DNA of 56,415 bases. Source: JBGPJM01 sp041485385 (lineage in GTDB: Bacteria; Planctomycetota; Phycisphaerae; Phycisphaerales; UBA1924). Below, one piece after another: positions 1 through 7,740 of this stretch (positions within the stretch are counted from its first letter, which is position 1; each line of letters opens with the position of its first letter). The stretch lies in the NCBI GenBank assembly GCA_041485385.1, contig JBGPJM010000005.1, positions 1 to 56,415 on the forward strand, given 5' to 3'. Position numbers and translations under genes: made by a program. Under the pieces are notes generated by a model, which was given only the letters and a program-made list of their open reading frames with translations, was not told where the DNA came from and did no database searches.

Positions 1-1114
1 CCGTGTTGGAGAGAAACACCAGCCCCGAGCGCCACGCCGCGCCGATCCGCTTGACGAAATAGTCGCCGATCGTATCGCCGGCGGCGACCGGCTCCGCGGG
101 GCGGTCCTCGGCGCGGATCATGACCAGCACGGTCGCCAGCGAGACCAGCCGCCCCAGCCGCTCGCGCTGGGCCGTGAGCTGCTCGATGTGCTGGCGGATG
201 TCGGAGATCTTGTCGCGGAGTTCCAGGATTTCCTTCAGGGGGGCGCTGTCACGCTTGGCGAGCAGGTCGAGCAGCTCGGTCTCGACCCGCTGCTCGTTCC
301 GCAGGCGGGCCTCGAGGTCGACGACCTGGGCGGTCACGTCCTCGCCGCCCGAGGATTCGGCCCTGACCTCCCCCACGGCGCGGAGGGCGTTGAGCACCTC
401 GCTCAGGCGCGGGGCGGCGACGCGGAGCGTCATCGTGCCGTACAGGCTCGGGCCGGTGCCGGTCAGCGACGATTCCTGCATGTACTCGCCCTGCGCCTCG
501 CTCACGAGCATGGCGGTCTTGAGGAAGGCCGCGCGGACGTCCTTGGAGGTCAGCTCGATCGTGGCCTTGCGGATGACGGCGCGATCGGCGGGCGAGGATG
601 GTTGCTCTTTCAGCGCGTCTGGTGCGGACTTCGCTTCGTTCTCGAACCGACTCGGAGTTCCGCCGATGACTCCTCGCAGGAGGCCCTGATCGCCGCCCTG
701 CTCATTCTCGGGGGCCGCCGCAGGGGGGGCGGAGCGCGGGGAGTCCAGATCGACCACGACGTTCGTACCGCCCGCTATCTCCCTGCCAAGTCTGAGACTC
801 TCGGCGAGCTCTGCCCTTGACATCGCGGCCGATCCTTCGTTGACATGGCTCGAATGTCCGCTCATCCTCGCCGACCCCACCGGGAACATCGACGACCCAA
901 CAATCGCCAGCACCACCATCCCGATCGCCCCCAGCGCCAGCATCGCCGCGGCACGCGGGATGGGCATCCTCGCGATCGTCGTCCAGATGCTCACCCACGG
1001 CGTCCCCGCTCCCGCGCGCCCGAGCGACCCGCGCCACAACTCCGTCGGGCCGCCGCTCCACGTCGTGAGCTCGGCCAGCTCCCGCTCCAGCTTGTCGGTT
1101 TCCTGTTCGCTCAT
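1..1114 (-). CDS. DUF4349 membrane protein, partial; possible anti-sigma partner
   Basis: Open on the minus strand from ATG at 1114 to the left edge, so the C-terminus is missing. A cytoplasmic stretch of about 50 residues is followed by one TM segment (around residues 55-75, AAAMLALGAIGMVVLAIVG), then a linker, then a DUF4349 domain. That domain starts near RKATIELTSKDVRAAF and includes a long helical section (VTAQVVDLEARLRNEQRVE) typical of its coiled coil. The last visible residues (SGLVFLSN) approach the family's C-terminal membrane region. Its ATG overlaps the stop of the ECF sigma gene (ATGA), so the two are translationally coupled. That coupling and the topology suggest a sigma regulator or envelope sensor, but no anti-sigma zinc motif is visible. 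The DUF4349 call is firm; the anti-sigma role is inference. Confidence 0.85.
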   Translation of the reverse strand, partial: MSEQETDKLERELAELTTWSGGPTELWRGSLGRAGAGTPWVSIWTTIARMPIPRAAAMLALGAIGMVVLAIVGSSMFPVGSARMSGHSSHVNEGSAAMSRAELAESLRLGREIAGGTNVVVDLDSPRSAPPAAAPENEQGGDQGLLRGVIGGTPSRFENEAKSAPDALKEQPSSPADRAVIRKATIELTSKDVRAAFLKTAMLVSEAQGEYMQESSLTGTGPSLYGTMTLRVAAPRLSEVLNALRAVGEVRAESSGGEDVTAQVVDLEARLRNEQRVETELLDLLAKRDSAPLKEILELRDKISDIRQHIEQLTAQRERLGRLVSLATVLVMIRAEDRPAEPVAAGDTIGDYFVKRIGAAWRSGLVFLSNT

Positions 1115-1695
1115 GCCGCCGTCTCCGCCGCGAGCGTCTCGCGCAGTTCCTTCAGGGCCGCGTGCAGGCGCGACTTGATCGTCCCCAGCGGGATCCCCAG
1201 AACCTCGGCCGCGATCTCATGGGTCATCCCCGCGTGGTAGCACACCAGCAGCACCTCGCGCTTGTCGTCGTCCAGCTTCTCCATCGCCCGGCGCAGGTCG
1301 GCCAGCGGCTCCTCGCCCGCGCCTCCAGAGCCGGCCGCGCCGCCCTCGCGCCCCGTCATCACCGCCGATCCCTTCCCCGCCGTCAGCCTTTCCAGCACAT
1401 CGGGCGACGACTCCGCACCCCCGGCCGCGCCCATTGTCCTGCACTGGTTCACCAGGATCCGGTACACCCAGGTCCGGAAGCTGCTGCGCCCCTGGAACCC
1501 GTCGGCGAACCGGATCACGCGCACCCACGTCTCCTGCACCGCGTCGCAGGCCAGGTCCCGCCGCCCGCCGAGCATCCCCTGGGCCAGCCCGAGGAGCCCC
1601 GCCTCGTACCGCGCGGCCAGCGCGCCCAGCGCCGTGCGACCGCCGCGCACGAACTGCTCCAACAGGGCTTCATCGCTGACGGTCGGTTGGTCCAT
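1111..1695 (-). CDS. ECF-type RNA polymerase sigma factor
   Basis: About 194 residues, the usual ECF size. Region 2 is seen as LLEQFVRGGRTALGALAARY through DAVQETWVRVIRFADGF and SSFRTWVYRILVNQCR. Region 4 is seen as LDDDKREVLLVCYHAGMTH then IAAEVLGIPLGTIKSRLHAA, the -35 binding helix-turn-helix. I chose ATG 1695 because GAGG lies six bases upstream; TTG and GTG codons six and five codons earlier are possible alternatives. The gene overlaps the following DUF4349 gene by four bases. It should direct transcription of a small envelope or stress regulon, and a GGAACTT-type -35 is present elsewhere in the window (see 8707). The regulon itself cannot be read from this sequence. Confidence 0.93.
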   Translation of the reverse strand: MDQPTVSDEALLEQFVRGGRTALGALAARYEAGLLGLAQGMLGGRRDLACDAVQETWVRVIRFADGFQGRSSFRTWVYRILVNQCRTMGAAGGAESSPDVLERLTAGKGSAVMTGREGGAAGSGGAGEEPLADLRRAMEKLDDDKREVLLVCYHAGMTHEIAAEVLGIPLGTIKSRLHAALKELRETLAAETAA

Positions 1696-1805
1696 CTGGG
1701 CCCTCGGCACCAATGTAGACCGGCGCGGCCGGGGTTTGGTTCGCGCGAAACACCAGAAATCGGCGCCAGCGTCGGAGGGGGTCGAGGAACGTCCGATGCA
1801 GAGCG

Positions 1806-2126
1806 CTAAGAGTCCTCACGAAGTGCGGCCCGTAGGTCCCGTGCCCCGTGGAGTACCCGCACGATCGTCAAGGTGCGCTCCTCGGCGCGATAGAACACCA
1901 GGTAGTTTCGAAAGCCGACCACCGGGAAGACGCGCACGTTCCGCAGCCGGGGCTCCCTGGATCGCCAGGCGCGGCCGGCACCGGGCATTTCCGCAAGCAA
2001 CGCGAAGGTCCGTTGTGCATTCACCAGCAGCCGATCCGCCGCCGACGGGCTGTCGCGCCCGATGAAGACGTAATGGTTTAGCAAGTCGCGCTTGGCGCGA
2101 TCCAGGCGCAGAATCTCGCGCTTCAT
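1806..2126 (-). CDS. ParE/RelE-family toxin
   Basis: 106 residues, starting MKREILRLDRAKRDLLNHYV at ATG 2126, which overlaps the antitoxin stop (ATGA). The order of elements fits ParE: N-terminal helices with DLLNHYVFIGRDSP, then RVFPVVGFRNYLVFYRAEER (the conserved FP...YLVFY core strand pair), then LTIVRVLHGARDL (the C-terminal VLHxxRD strand). ParE toxins usually inhibit DNA gyrase and RelE toxins cleave mRNA in the ribosome; this core resembles ParE more. The reading frame extends upstream to 2273, but that extension overlaps the antitoxin and has no homology, so I excluded it. It is toxin of a two-gene module with the antitoxin upstream. Confidence 0.9.
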   Translation of the reverse strand: MKREILRLDRAKRDLLNHYVFIGRDSPSAADRLLVNAQRTFALLAEMPGAGRAWRSREPRLRNVRVFPVVGFRNYLVFYRAEERTLTIVRVLHGARDLRAALREDS

Positions 2127-2401
2127 GCCGACTTGCGCCCTGAGCCCCTGGCGAGTCTTCGGCGTCCCTGCCGCCGGATATCGGCCCAGTCCGCCTGGGT
2201 CATCGGCCTGGCAGGCCCGGCAGCGAGCGCCTCGAGCAACTTGCCGTCCACATCGGATGCGCCAGCCTTCCACCTGGCCTCGCGGACCAGGTGCTGGATG
2301 AACTCACTGGCGCTCTCAAAGCCCCCGACGGCGACCTGCTGGTCGATCCATTCTTTGACCGGCTTGGGGAGCGACACCCGCATGCTTGCCTGGTTCGACA
2401 T
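2123..2401 (-). CDS. ParD-like antitoxin
   Basis: 92 residues. The N-terminal ribbon-helix-helix is visible as MRVSLPKPVKEWIDQQVAVG then FESASEFIQHLVREA, the usual ParD DNA-binding fold. The C-terminal half (DVDGKLLEALAAGPARPMTQ and the basic tail IRRQGRRRLARGSGRK) would wrap the toxin. It precedes the toxin with a four-base overlap. Such antitoxins normally repress their own promoter as a complex with the toxin. The upstream 75 bases (2402-2476) should carry that operator, but I see no obvious palindrome there. Confidence 0.9.
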   Translation of the reverse strand: MSNQASMRVSLPKPVKEWIDQQVAVGGFESASEFIQHLVREARWKAGASDVDGKLLEALAAGPARPMTQADWADIRRQGRRRLARGSGRKSA

Positions 2402-2476
2402 AGCCCAAGTCTAGCGGCCGTGTTTCGGCGGCGAGCCGTCTCTGTTGACCGTGTCGGCTTTCGCGGGACGGCCTTA

Positions 2477-3241
2477 TTACGTCGGCGTCCTCGTCCCCGC
2501 CGCCGTCTTGACCTGCGGCGCGCGTGTCACCGCCGTCGGCACCGGTCCTGCCGCGGCCAGGTCCTGGCACCGGATATTCCTGAACGACACGTTCCCCATG
2601 TGCACCTGAAGGCCGATGTACCCCCAGGCCGGGTCCGCCGCCGGCGCCCTGCCCCGGTAGCCGTCGTTGAGCGTCGCCGTGGTCGTCCCCTGGCCGTTGA
2701 TCCGCACCGTGTAGGTCTGGCCCCGGACGGTGATCTCCATCGCGTTCCAGTCGCCCCATTGCAGGCGCGGCCCACGTCTGTAGACCTGCTGACCGGGCGC
2801 CGGCCCCACGGGGACTTTGTAGAGCGCCCCGGTCGTCTGCTCCGCCTTGCCGTCGGGCCGGCCCATCTCGTCGATCTGCACCTCGTACCCGGTCGTCACC
2901 GCCGCCCATGCGGGGTTGTCGTAGGCGTCGCTGATGGCGGGGTTATCGCTGCGCGGCACCGGCAGGCGCGGGTCCCGGAAGCGCACGAAGACGCCGGAGT
3001 TGTCGGTGTCGGCCGCCAGCCTGAACTCCAGGCGGAGCACGAAGTCGCCGAACGTCCTCTTCGCGTAGAACAGCAGGCCCAGGTCGTCGCCGGGCTTGGC
3101 CACCAGCGCGCCGCCCGCGAGGCTGAAGAAACCCTTGCCGACGAACTGCCAGCCCTTGAAGCTCGCCTCGGTCCCGTCGAAGAGGGCGGCGAAGCCCGGC
3201 TCGGGTCCTGCCGGTGTACCCGCGCTTGCGGTCGTGGCCAT
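2477..3241 (-). CDS. DUF1080 (3-keto-disaccharide hydrolase-like) protein
   Basis: 254 residues, starting MATTASAGTPAGPEPGF at ATG 3241, preceded by a strong GGGAGG six bases upstream. The open frame extends 32 codons further up without homology. The jelly-roll DUF1080 domain covers nearly the whole protein: FAALFDGTEASFKGWQ at the start, FVLRLEFRLAADTDNSGVFV in the middle, GYEVQIDEMG, WNAMEITVRGQTYTVRING and GYIGLQVHMGNVSFRNIR at the end. Planctomycetes encode many DUF1080 proteins linked to glycan use, and most are exported. This one has no signal peptide from the chosen start, which is unusual and suggests a cytoplasmic form or an unrecognised export route. Substrate unknown. Confidence 0.88.
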   Translation of the reverse strand: MATTASAGTPAGPEPGFAALFDGTEASFKGWQFVGKGFFSLAGGALVAKPGDDLGLLFYAKRTFGDFVLRLEFRLAADTDNSGVFVRFRDPRLPVPRSDNPAISDAYDNPAWAAVTTGYEVQIDEMGRPDGKAEQTTGALYKVPVGPAPGQQVYRRGPRLQWGDWNAMEITVRGQTYTVRINGQGTTTATLNDGYRGRAPAADPAWGYIGLQVHMGNVSFRNIRCQDLAAAGPVPTAVTRAPQVKTAAGTRTPT

Positions 3242-3310
3242 GGTTGTCCTCCCGGCGCGATTGGCAGGTCGCGGTCCGACAGCGTAGGCCGCCCGCGCCG
3301 TCCGCCTATG

Positions 3311-3352
3311 AAAACAGCCGGGCGGGCACGCCACCATACGTGTCCGCCCGGC
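3311..3352 (-). terminator. Rho-independent terminator of the TlpA-like gene
   Basis: On the minus strand a 14-base arm (3352-3339, GCCGGGCGGACACG) and its partner (3330-3317, CGTGCCCGCCCGGC) pair at 13 of 14 positions around an eight-base loop. TGTTTTCAT follows directly. It lies 34 bases after the stop of the TlpA-like gene and upstream of the DUF1080 start, so it separates the two transcripts. This is the clearest intrinsic terminator I found in the window. Confidence 0.8.
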
Positions 3353-3385
3353 CGCGTTGTCGGTCAGCGTTCGCCGTCGAACGCG

Positions 3386-4699
3386 CTATTTCTTGACCGG
3401 GACCGGCGCGGGCGCCGGAGGGGCCTTCTTTGGTTCTTCCTTCTTCGGCTCGTCCTTCTTGGTCTCGAGCTTGGTCCCGTTGATCGCGGCGTCGACCGCC
3501 TTGACCACCTCGTCCTTGGTCACAGTCCCCTGGAACGACTGCACGATCCTCCCGTCACGATTGATCACGCACAGGCTCGGGAAGCCGACGACCTTGTAGC
3601 TCGCGCTGATCTGGTCCGCCTGCGGCACGATCGGGAACGTGAGCTTCTGCTCCTTCGCGTGGTCCGCGGCGTCCTTGGGCGACGACTCGCGGCAGGCCAG
3701 GCCGTACACCTTCACGCCCTTGTCCTTGTACGTCTCGTAGACCTCCTGCGCCACCTTGTTGGTCAGGTCGGACTTGGGGAACATCGTCCCCCAGAAGCTC
3801 AGCACCACCACGCTCCCCTTCGCCGCCGAGAGCTTCACCGTCTGGTCGTTGCTGTCGCGGGCCTCGAAGTCGGGCGCGGCGCTGTCGGGGCCCAGAAGCG
3901 GCGAGGGCTTCTCGGGGATCGGCTGGTCGACCGGGGGATTCGCGGCGTCGGGCTGGGGCTTGACCTGTTCGTTCTGCTCGTCGAGCTTGAAGCCGTTGGG
4001 AAGGGGGATGGCCAGTTCGGTCGCCTTCAGCTCATTGGTCTTGACGTCCCAGATCTCGGTCCCCTGCGCCAGCGGCTCCTTGCCGCCGCCGAACGCTTGC
4101 TCGATCTTACGGGGGAGGTGGTCGACGACGGCGATGTACCACGTCGTGCTGCGCTCGCCGTTGTTCCAGGAGGCCCTCACCACTTGGCACGCCTCGCCGT
4201 GCACCTCCGTGGCGCCGGCCATCTCCAGCTTCTCGGCCTTGAGATCCTTGGCGAACGGGGCCGCCTCGGTGAACTCGAGGATCGCCAGCTGCTGGCCGCG
4301 GCTCAGGAACCGCTGCTGATCGGTGCGGTCGACGAACGGGCGCTTGAACAGGACGTTGGCCGGCGCGTCCAGCCACGAGATGGTCTTTCCGTCGGTGGAG
4401 ACCTCGAACTGGGCCTTGCCCTTGCCGGGCTCGGCCACCTGCCCCTTGGCCCAGATCGGCGACCGCTTGGGGTCGCCCCCCGCGCGGATCTGCTTCACCT
4501 CTCCGTCGCCGTCGATCAGCGCCGCCAAGGCGCCGACGCCGTACTTCTTCGACTTGTAATGGATCCCTTTGAGCTGCTGGATCCCCTTGGCGGACTCGTT
4601 CAGCACCGCCGCGGCGTCGTCGGCGATCTGCGCCGTCGCCGCCGAGCCACACACCAGGACGACGGCGAGCGTCGCCACGCCAACCTTCCACGTCTTCAT
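3386..4699 (-). CDS. TlpA-like redoxin-domain protein lacking the CXXC motif
   Basis: 437 residues from ATG 4699, with GAGGGAG upstream. A signal peptide (MKTWKVGVATLAVVLVCGSA, cleaved near ATAQ) is followed by a DUF2092-like N-terminal domain of about 220 residues, a proline-rich linker and an AhpC/TSA-thioredoxin fold (APDFEARDSNDQTVKLSAAK, VVVLSFWGTMFPKSDL, VVGFPSLCVINRDGRIV). A Lys/Pro-rich tail ends the protein. The FWATWCPPC motif of TlpA is replaced by FWGTMFPKS, so neither redox cysteine is present. The fold is kept (the cis-Pro site GFPS is intact), so it may bind peptides or act structurally rather than as a disulfide reductase. Fold call firm, loss of activity inferred. Confidence 0.85.
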   Translation of the reverse strand: MKTWKVGVATLAVVLVCGSAATAQIADDAAAVLNESAKGIQQLKGIHYKSKKYGVGALAALIDGDGEVKQIRAGGDPKRSPIWAKGQVAEPGKGKAQFEVSTDGKTISWLDAPANVLFKRPFVDRTDQQRFLSRGQQLAILEFTEAAPFAKDLKAEKLEMAGATEVHGEACQVVRASWNNGERSTTWYIAVVDHLPRKIEQAFGGGKEPLAQGTEIWDVKTNELKATELAIPLPNGFKLDEQNEQVKPQPDAANPPVDQPIPEKPSPLLGPDSAAPDFEARDSNDQTVKLSAAKGSVVVLSFWGTMFPKSDLTNKVAQEVYETYKDKGVKVYGLACRESSPKDAADHAKEQKLTFPIVPQADQISASYKVVGFPSLCVINRDGRIVQSFQGTVTKDEVVKAVDAAINGTKLETKKDEPKKEEPKKAPPAPAPVPVKK

Positions 4700-4885
4700 C
4701 CGATACTCCCTCGAATCAGGTAGAAAGAATGCTGTCTTGACGAGCCCTTCAGAGCGCGCAATCCCAAGACTATCAGTCCGCCCAATGCTAGCCGCGCGGT
4801 GACGATTTGCACGCGGCCTTTTACACACCGTTTACAGACCCAGCATGATCGACCGCCCCCCCTCTCCCCCCCCGCGCTTTCCGGC

Positions 4886-5719
4886 CTAGCGCACCTCCAG
4901 TTTCAGCAGTTCAGCCAAAGCTGCGCCCGGGTCGGGGTGGCGCATGAGGTGCTCGCCGATGAGCACGATCCGGACCCCGTGCCGGCGGAGGCGATCAAGG
5001 TCCGAACAGCTGGTGATCCCCGATTCGCTCACCAGCACGCTGGTGTCCTCGACCATGTCGGCGAGGCGGACCGTGTGCCCGAGGTCCACCTTCATGGTCG
5101 TGAGGTCGCGGTTGTTGATCCCCAGCAGGCCGTAGGCGCGGTGCGGGAACCCCACGTGGGGGCGCACGCGGAGCAGGCTCTCGATCCCGTGCGCCTCCAG
5201 CAGCGTGGTCAGGCGGAGCTGCTGGGCGAGGATGAGCATGTCCACCAGCTGCGACTCGTTGAGGCACTCGGCGATAAGCAGGACGGCGTCGGCGCCGGCG
5301 GCGCGGGACTCCCAGAGCTGCCACTCGTCGATGATGAAGTCCTTCCGCAGGACCGGCAGGGGCACCGCCTCGCGGATGCGCTCGATGTGCGAGATGTGCC
5401 CGCCGAAGAACTTCTCGTCGGTGAGGCAGGAGATCGCCGCGGCCCCGTTGGCGTGGTACCGTCTGGCGACCGCCGCGGGGTCGAACCCGTCGCCGTCCAG
5501 CTCCGGGCGCATGAGCCCGGCGGAAGGGCTCCTGCGCTTGATCTCCGCGATGACCGAAACGTGCTCGGGCGTGGGGTGGTGGGTGACGGCCGCGAAGAAG
5601 TTGCGCGGCGCCTCGGCCTGCGCCACCAGCGACTCCAGCTCCTTAAACGGAACCCTGGCCTTGGCCGCATCCACCTCGCGTCGCTTGTGTTCGACTATCT
5701 CTCGCAGCACATCCGCCAT
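4886..5719 (-). CDS. trpC: Indole-3-glycerol phosphate synthase (TrpC)
   Basis: 277 residues from ATG 5719 (MADVLREIVEHKRREVDAAK). Upstream in-frame ATGs at 5728 and 5746 are possible, but the chosen one matches the usual N-terminus. The family's catalytic segments are all present: VIAEIKRRSPSAGLM (catalytic Lys), VLRKDFIIDEWQLWESRAAG, LLIAECLN, LEAHGIESLLRV, YGLLGINNRDLTTMKVDL and LVSESGI. It converts 1-(2-carboxyphenylamino)-1-deoxyribulose-5-phosphate to indole glycerol phosphate in tryptophan synthesis. No other trp biosynthesis gene is adjacent; trpS lies far away at 23.7 kb. A protease gene starts divergently, and the two start regions nearly overlap. Confidence 0.95.
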   Translation of the reverse strand: MADVLREIVEHKRREVDAAKARVPFKELESLVAQAEAPRNFFAAVTHHPTPEHVSVIAEIKRRSPSAGLMRPELDGDGFDPAAVARRYHANGAAAISCLTDEKFFGGHISHIERIREAVPLPVLRKDFIIDEWQLWESRAAGADAVLLIAECLNESQLVDMLILAQQLRLTTLLEAHGIESLLRVRPHVGFPHRAYGLLGINNRDLTTMKVDLGHTVRLADMVEDTSVLVSESGITSCSDLDRLRRHGVRIVLIGEHLMRHPDPGAALAELLKLEVR

Positions 5720-5744
5720 CGCGGTCATTGTTGGCGTGTGTTTC

Positions 5745-6662
5745 ATGGCATTCCCGGCGCTGGGCGCCCCGCCGTCCGGCGCCGGCGCGCCCGTGCCGGC
5801 GATCCCCGGCGCGGTTCTTGCGCAGGCGACGTGGGGCATCGGGTGGTTCGACGCCGTGACCCTCCTGGCGGCGGCGGGCGTGCTGGTCCTCCTGTGGAAG
5901 AAGGACATCATCCGGCCCGGGTCGTTCACGCACATCGGGCAGCGCGACCTCTCGGGAATGCCGGCACTCATCTGGTTCTGCTCCGGCGCCATGATGTTCT
6001 TCGCGCCGGCGCTGGGCGTGGGGATCGCCATGGCCCTGCCGGCTTGCCTGGTGGGGACCGATCCGTCCAATCGATTCACCGCGACCACGTCGCTGGCGGG
6101 GTACGCGGTGGGGTACGCCACCGCGGCGTTCCTCCTGTACCTGCTCACTCCCCGGGCCGCGCCGGGGAGCGGCCTGAGGGCGCGCTGGGGCGATGTGCCG
6201 CGCGGGCTGGTCGCCCTGGTGCTCGTCGCGCCGATCCTGCTGGTGGTCGGCGCGGCGTCGGTGATCGTGACGACATTGATCACCGGGCACGCCCCGCAGG
6301 CGATCAACCACGAGACGCTCCAGAAGATCGTGGACGAGCCCGGCAGCCCGTGGAGCTGGGCGCTCGTGGCAGCGGCGGTGCTGGGGGCGCCCGTGGTGGA
6401 GGAGCTGACGTTCCGCGTCTTCCTGCAGTCGGCGGTGCTGCGGGTCACCGGGCGCACGTGGACGAGCATCCTGATCACGGCGACGATCTTCACCTCGGTG
6501 CACGCCGGCGTGGCGGAGTGGCACACCTTCCCGGTGCTGCTCACCCTGGGGGTGGCGCTGGGGGTGGCGTACGAGCGGACGAGGCGTCTGGGAGTGCCGA
6601 TCGTGATGCACGCGGTGTTCAACCTCTTGAATGTGTTGCTGGCGATGGGGATGAGGGGGTAA
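5745..6662 (+). CDS. CPBP-family intramembrane glutamic endopeptidase
   Basis: 305 residues from ATG 5745. It has multiple TM segments (WFDAVTLLAAAGVLVLLW, MPALIWFCSGAMMFFAP, LVALVLVAPILLVVGAASV and others). The three CPBP/Rce1-type active-site motifs are in order: VVEELTFRVFLQ (EExxxR), IFTSVHA (FxxxH) and MHAVFNLLN (HxxxN). These proteases (formerly CAAX-like) cleave within the membrane and act in prenyl-protein processing or bacteriocin self-protection. Which applies here is unknown. The start lies a few bases from the trpC starts on the other strand. No strong Shine-Dalgarno is visible, so the exact start is uncertain. Confidence 0.9.
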   Translation: MAFPALGAPPSGAGAPVPAIPGAVLAQATWGIGWFDAVTLLAAAGVLVLLWKKDIIRPGSFTHIGQRDLSGMPALIWFCSGAMMFFAPALGVGIAMALPACLVGTDPSNRFTATTSLAGYAVGYATAAFLLYLLTPRAAPGSGLRARWGDVPRGLVALVLVAPILLVVGAASVIVTTLITGHAPQAINHETLQKIVDEPGSPWSWALVAAAVLGAPVVEELTFRVFLQSAVLRVTGRTWTSILITATIFTSVHAGVAEWHTFPVLLTLGVALGVAYERTRRLGVPIVMHAVFNLLNVLLAMGMRG

Positions 6663-6684
6663 GGAGGCGGGGATGGGGTGACAG

Positions 6685-6712
6685 AGCGGAGACGGAACGG
6701 GCGGAGCGGCAA
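6685..6712 (+). repeat. 28-base dispersed repeat, copy 1
   Basis: AGCGGAGACGGAACGGGCGG followed by AGCGGCAA. It matches 26 of 28 positions with 23317-23344. This copy is intergenic, between the CPBP gene and the small zinc-ribbon ORF. Confidence 0.55.
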
Positions 6713-6730
6713 GGCACGCGACGAGAGGCC

Positions 6731-6955
6731 ATGACGACCGGGTCGCTGTCGCGGCGGCTGGCGCGGATCGAGGCCGATCGGCCGCCCGCTGCTTGCCGCG
6801 AGTGCCGCGGGGACCTGGGCGTGCAGTTCGTCTTTCACGACGAGTTCGACCGGGCGCTGGAGGCCGTGAAGGCGTGCGCGGCGTGCGGCCGCGGCCCGGA
6901 CACCGTGATCAACATCGATCCCGTCAACCCCAGGCCCCTGCCGGAAGGCACTTGA
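6731..6955 (+). CDS. Small two-CxxC (zinc ribbon) protein with LSRRLARIE N-terminus
   Basis: 74 residues from ATG 6731, with GAGAGG just upstream. An N-terminal helix (GSLSRRLARIEADRP) is followed by CREC and CAAC pairs about 30 residues apart, which should bind one zinc. Function unknown. Two further sequences starting with the same L(S/L)RRLARLE helix lie at 7539 and 8015, so this is a locally repeated family; this copy looks the most intact. The downstream methyltransferase gene converges on it with 23 bases between stops. Confidence 0.7.
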   Translation: MTTGSLSRRLARIEADRPPAACRECRGDLGVQFVFHDEFDRALEAVKACAACGRGPDTVINIDPVNPRPLPEGT

Positions 6956-6978
6956 CCATCATCTACCGCACCGGCCTT

Positions 6979-7485
6979 TCAGCGTCTCCCGCGCTTGGCG
7001 GCGGGTGGCCGTGGCAGCCAGCGGCCCGCGGCGCGCCGGTAGTCGTTGTAGCTCGCGCCGAAGTCCCGGGCATTGCGCGGCTCCTCAACCGCAACGACGA
7101 ACGCGTGGAACGCGAGCGCCGCGAGGAGCGCGTAGGCCAGAAGAGCCGGGGAGCCGAACCACGCCGCGAGCCCGACAATCACCAGCACCTCCCCGATGTT
7201 CATCGGGTTCCGCACCCACTGGTACGGTCCGCGGTCCACGAGCCTGCGGGTCGGCCGCGCCGGGGAGGGAGTGCCGCCCCCGTACTTCTGGAACAACGTG
7301 ATACACCATGCCTGCAGCCCCGCGCCGCTCACGGCCGCGACGGCGCCCGCGACGCGCAGACTCGGGCCGGGGTGGCGGACAACGCCGAGCGCATCCTCGA
7401 CTGCCAGGCACGCCCATGGGAGAAGCACGACCGTCACGGCGTAGTAGGCGGCGTTGATGAGGATGTTGGCCACGGTCAGGCGCAT
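6979..7485 (-). CDS. Isoprenylcysteine carboxylmethyltransferase-like membrane methyltransferase
   Basis: 168 residues, starting MRLTVANILINAAYYAVTVV. Four or so TM segments precede and surround the ICMT/PEMT C-terminal signature: LVDRGPYQWVRNPMNIGEVL, then the VVAVEEPRNARDFGASYNDY segment and RRAAGRWLP. That RxPMY/N...EE...Y..Y arrangement binds S-adenosylmethionine at the membrane face. Bacterial members usually methylate unknown lipids or small molecules rather than prenylated proteins. The neighbouring CPBP gene belongs to the family that includes eukaryotic Rce1, but bacteria lack the classical CAAX pathway, so I do not infer one. Confidence 0.88.
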   Translation of the reverse strand: MRLTVANILINAAYYAVTVVLLPWACLAVEDALGVVRHPGPSLRVAGAVAAVSGAGLQAWCITLFQKYGGGTPSPARPTRRLVDRGPYQWVRNPMNIGEVLVIVGLAAWFGSPALLAYALLAALAFHAFVVAVEEPRNARDFGASYNDYRRAAGRWLPRPPAAKRGRR

Positions 7486-7538
7486 GTTGGTGACCCTGCA
7501 CGGTCACGATACGCGCCGCACCGTCGGTGAGGTGATCC

Positions 7539-7739
7539 GTGGGGAGTAGCCTGCTGCGCCGCCTGGCCCGGCTTGAAACCCCGCCCGTTGGCCGACGTTG
7601 CCCCGAGTGCGGCCTCGGGCCGGGCGGGCGTACGTGTTGGCCTGCGCGTCGGCAACAACGAGGATGGGCCTGCCGCGGGCTGTCACCGATGGCCATCGGG
7701 CCGCGCCGCGACGTCGGAAGGTCTGGCAGAAAGGTCTGA
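7539..7739 (+). CDS. Small LLRRLARLE-type ORF, possibly decayed
   Basis: 66 residues from GTG 7539, with GAGGTG upstream. The start (GSSLLRRLARLETPPVGRRC) and a single CPEC pair resemble the protein at 6731. The second half is low in complexity and lacks the second CxxC, so it may be out of frame. The stop lies one base before the next ATG (7741). Confidence 0.4.
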   Translation: MGSSLLRRLARLETPPVGRRCPECGLGPGGRTCWPARRQQRGWACRGLSPMAIGPRRDVGRSGRKV

Positions 7740-7740
7740 C

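Noticed and set aside
2291..4723. 810-codon open frame on the + strand
   Set aside because: Antisense to the DUF1080 and TlpA-like genes; composition is Arg/His/Leu-rich with no domain, a consequence of high GC.
4800..4885. C7 and C8 homopolymers after trpC as a regulatory signal
   Set aside because: Intergenic GC-rich sequence without stem or promoter; nothing to support a function.
5745..7485. CAAX prenyl-protein processing pathway (CPBP protease plus ICMT-like enzyme)
   Set aside because: The two genes are not in an operon, a small gene lies between them, and bacteria lack the classical pathway; family resemblance alone is not enough.
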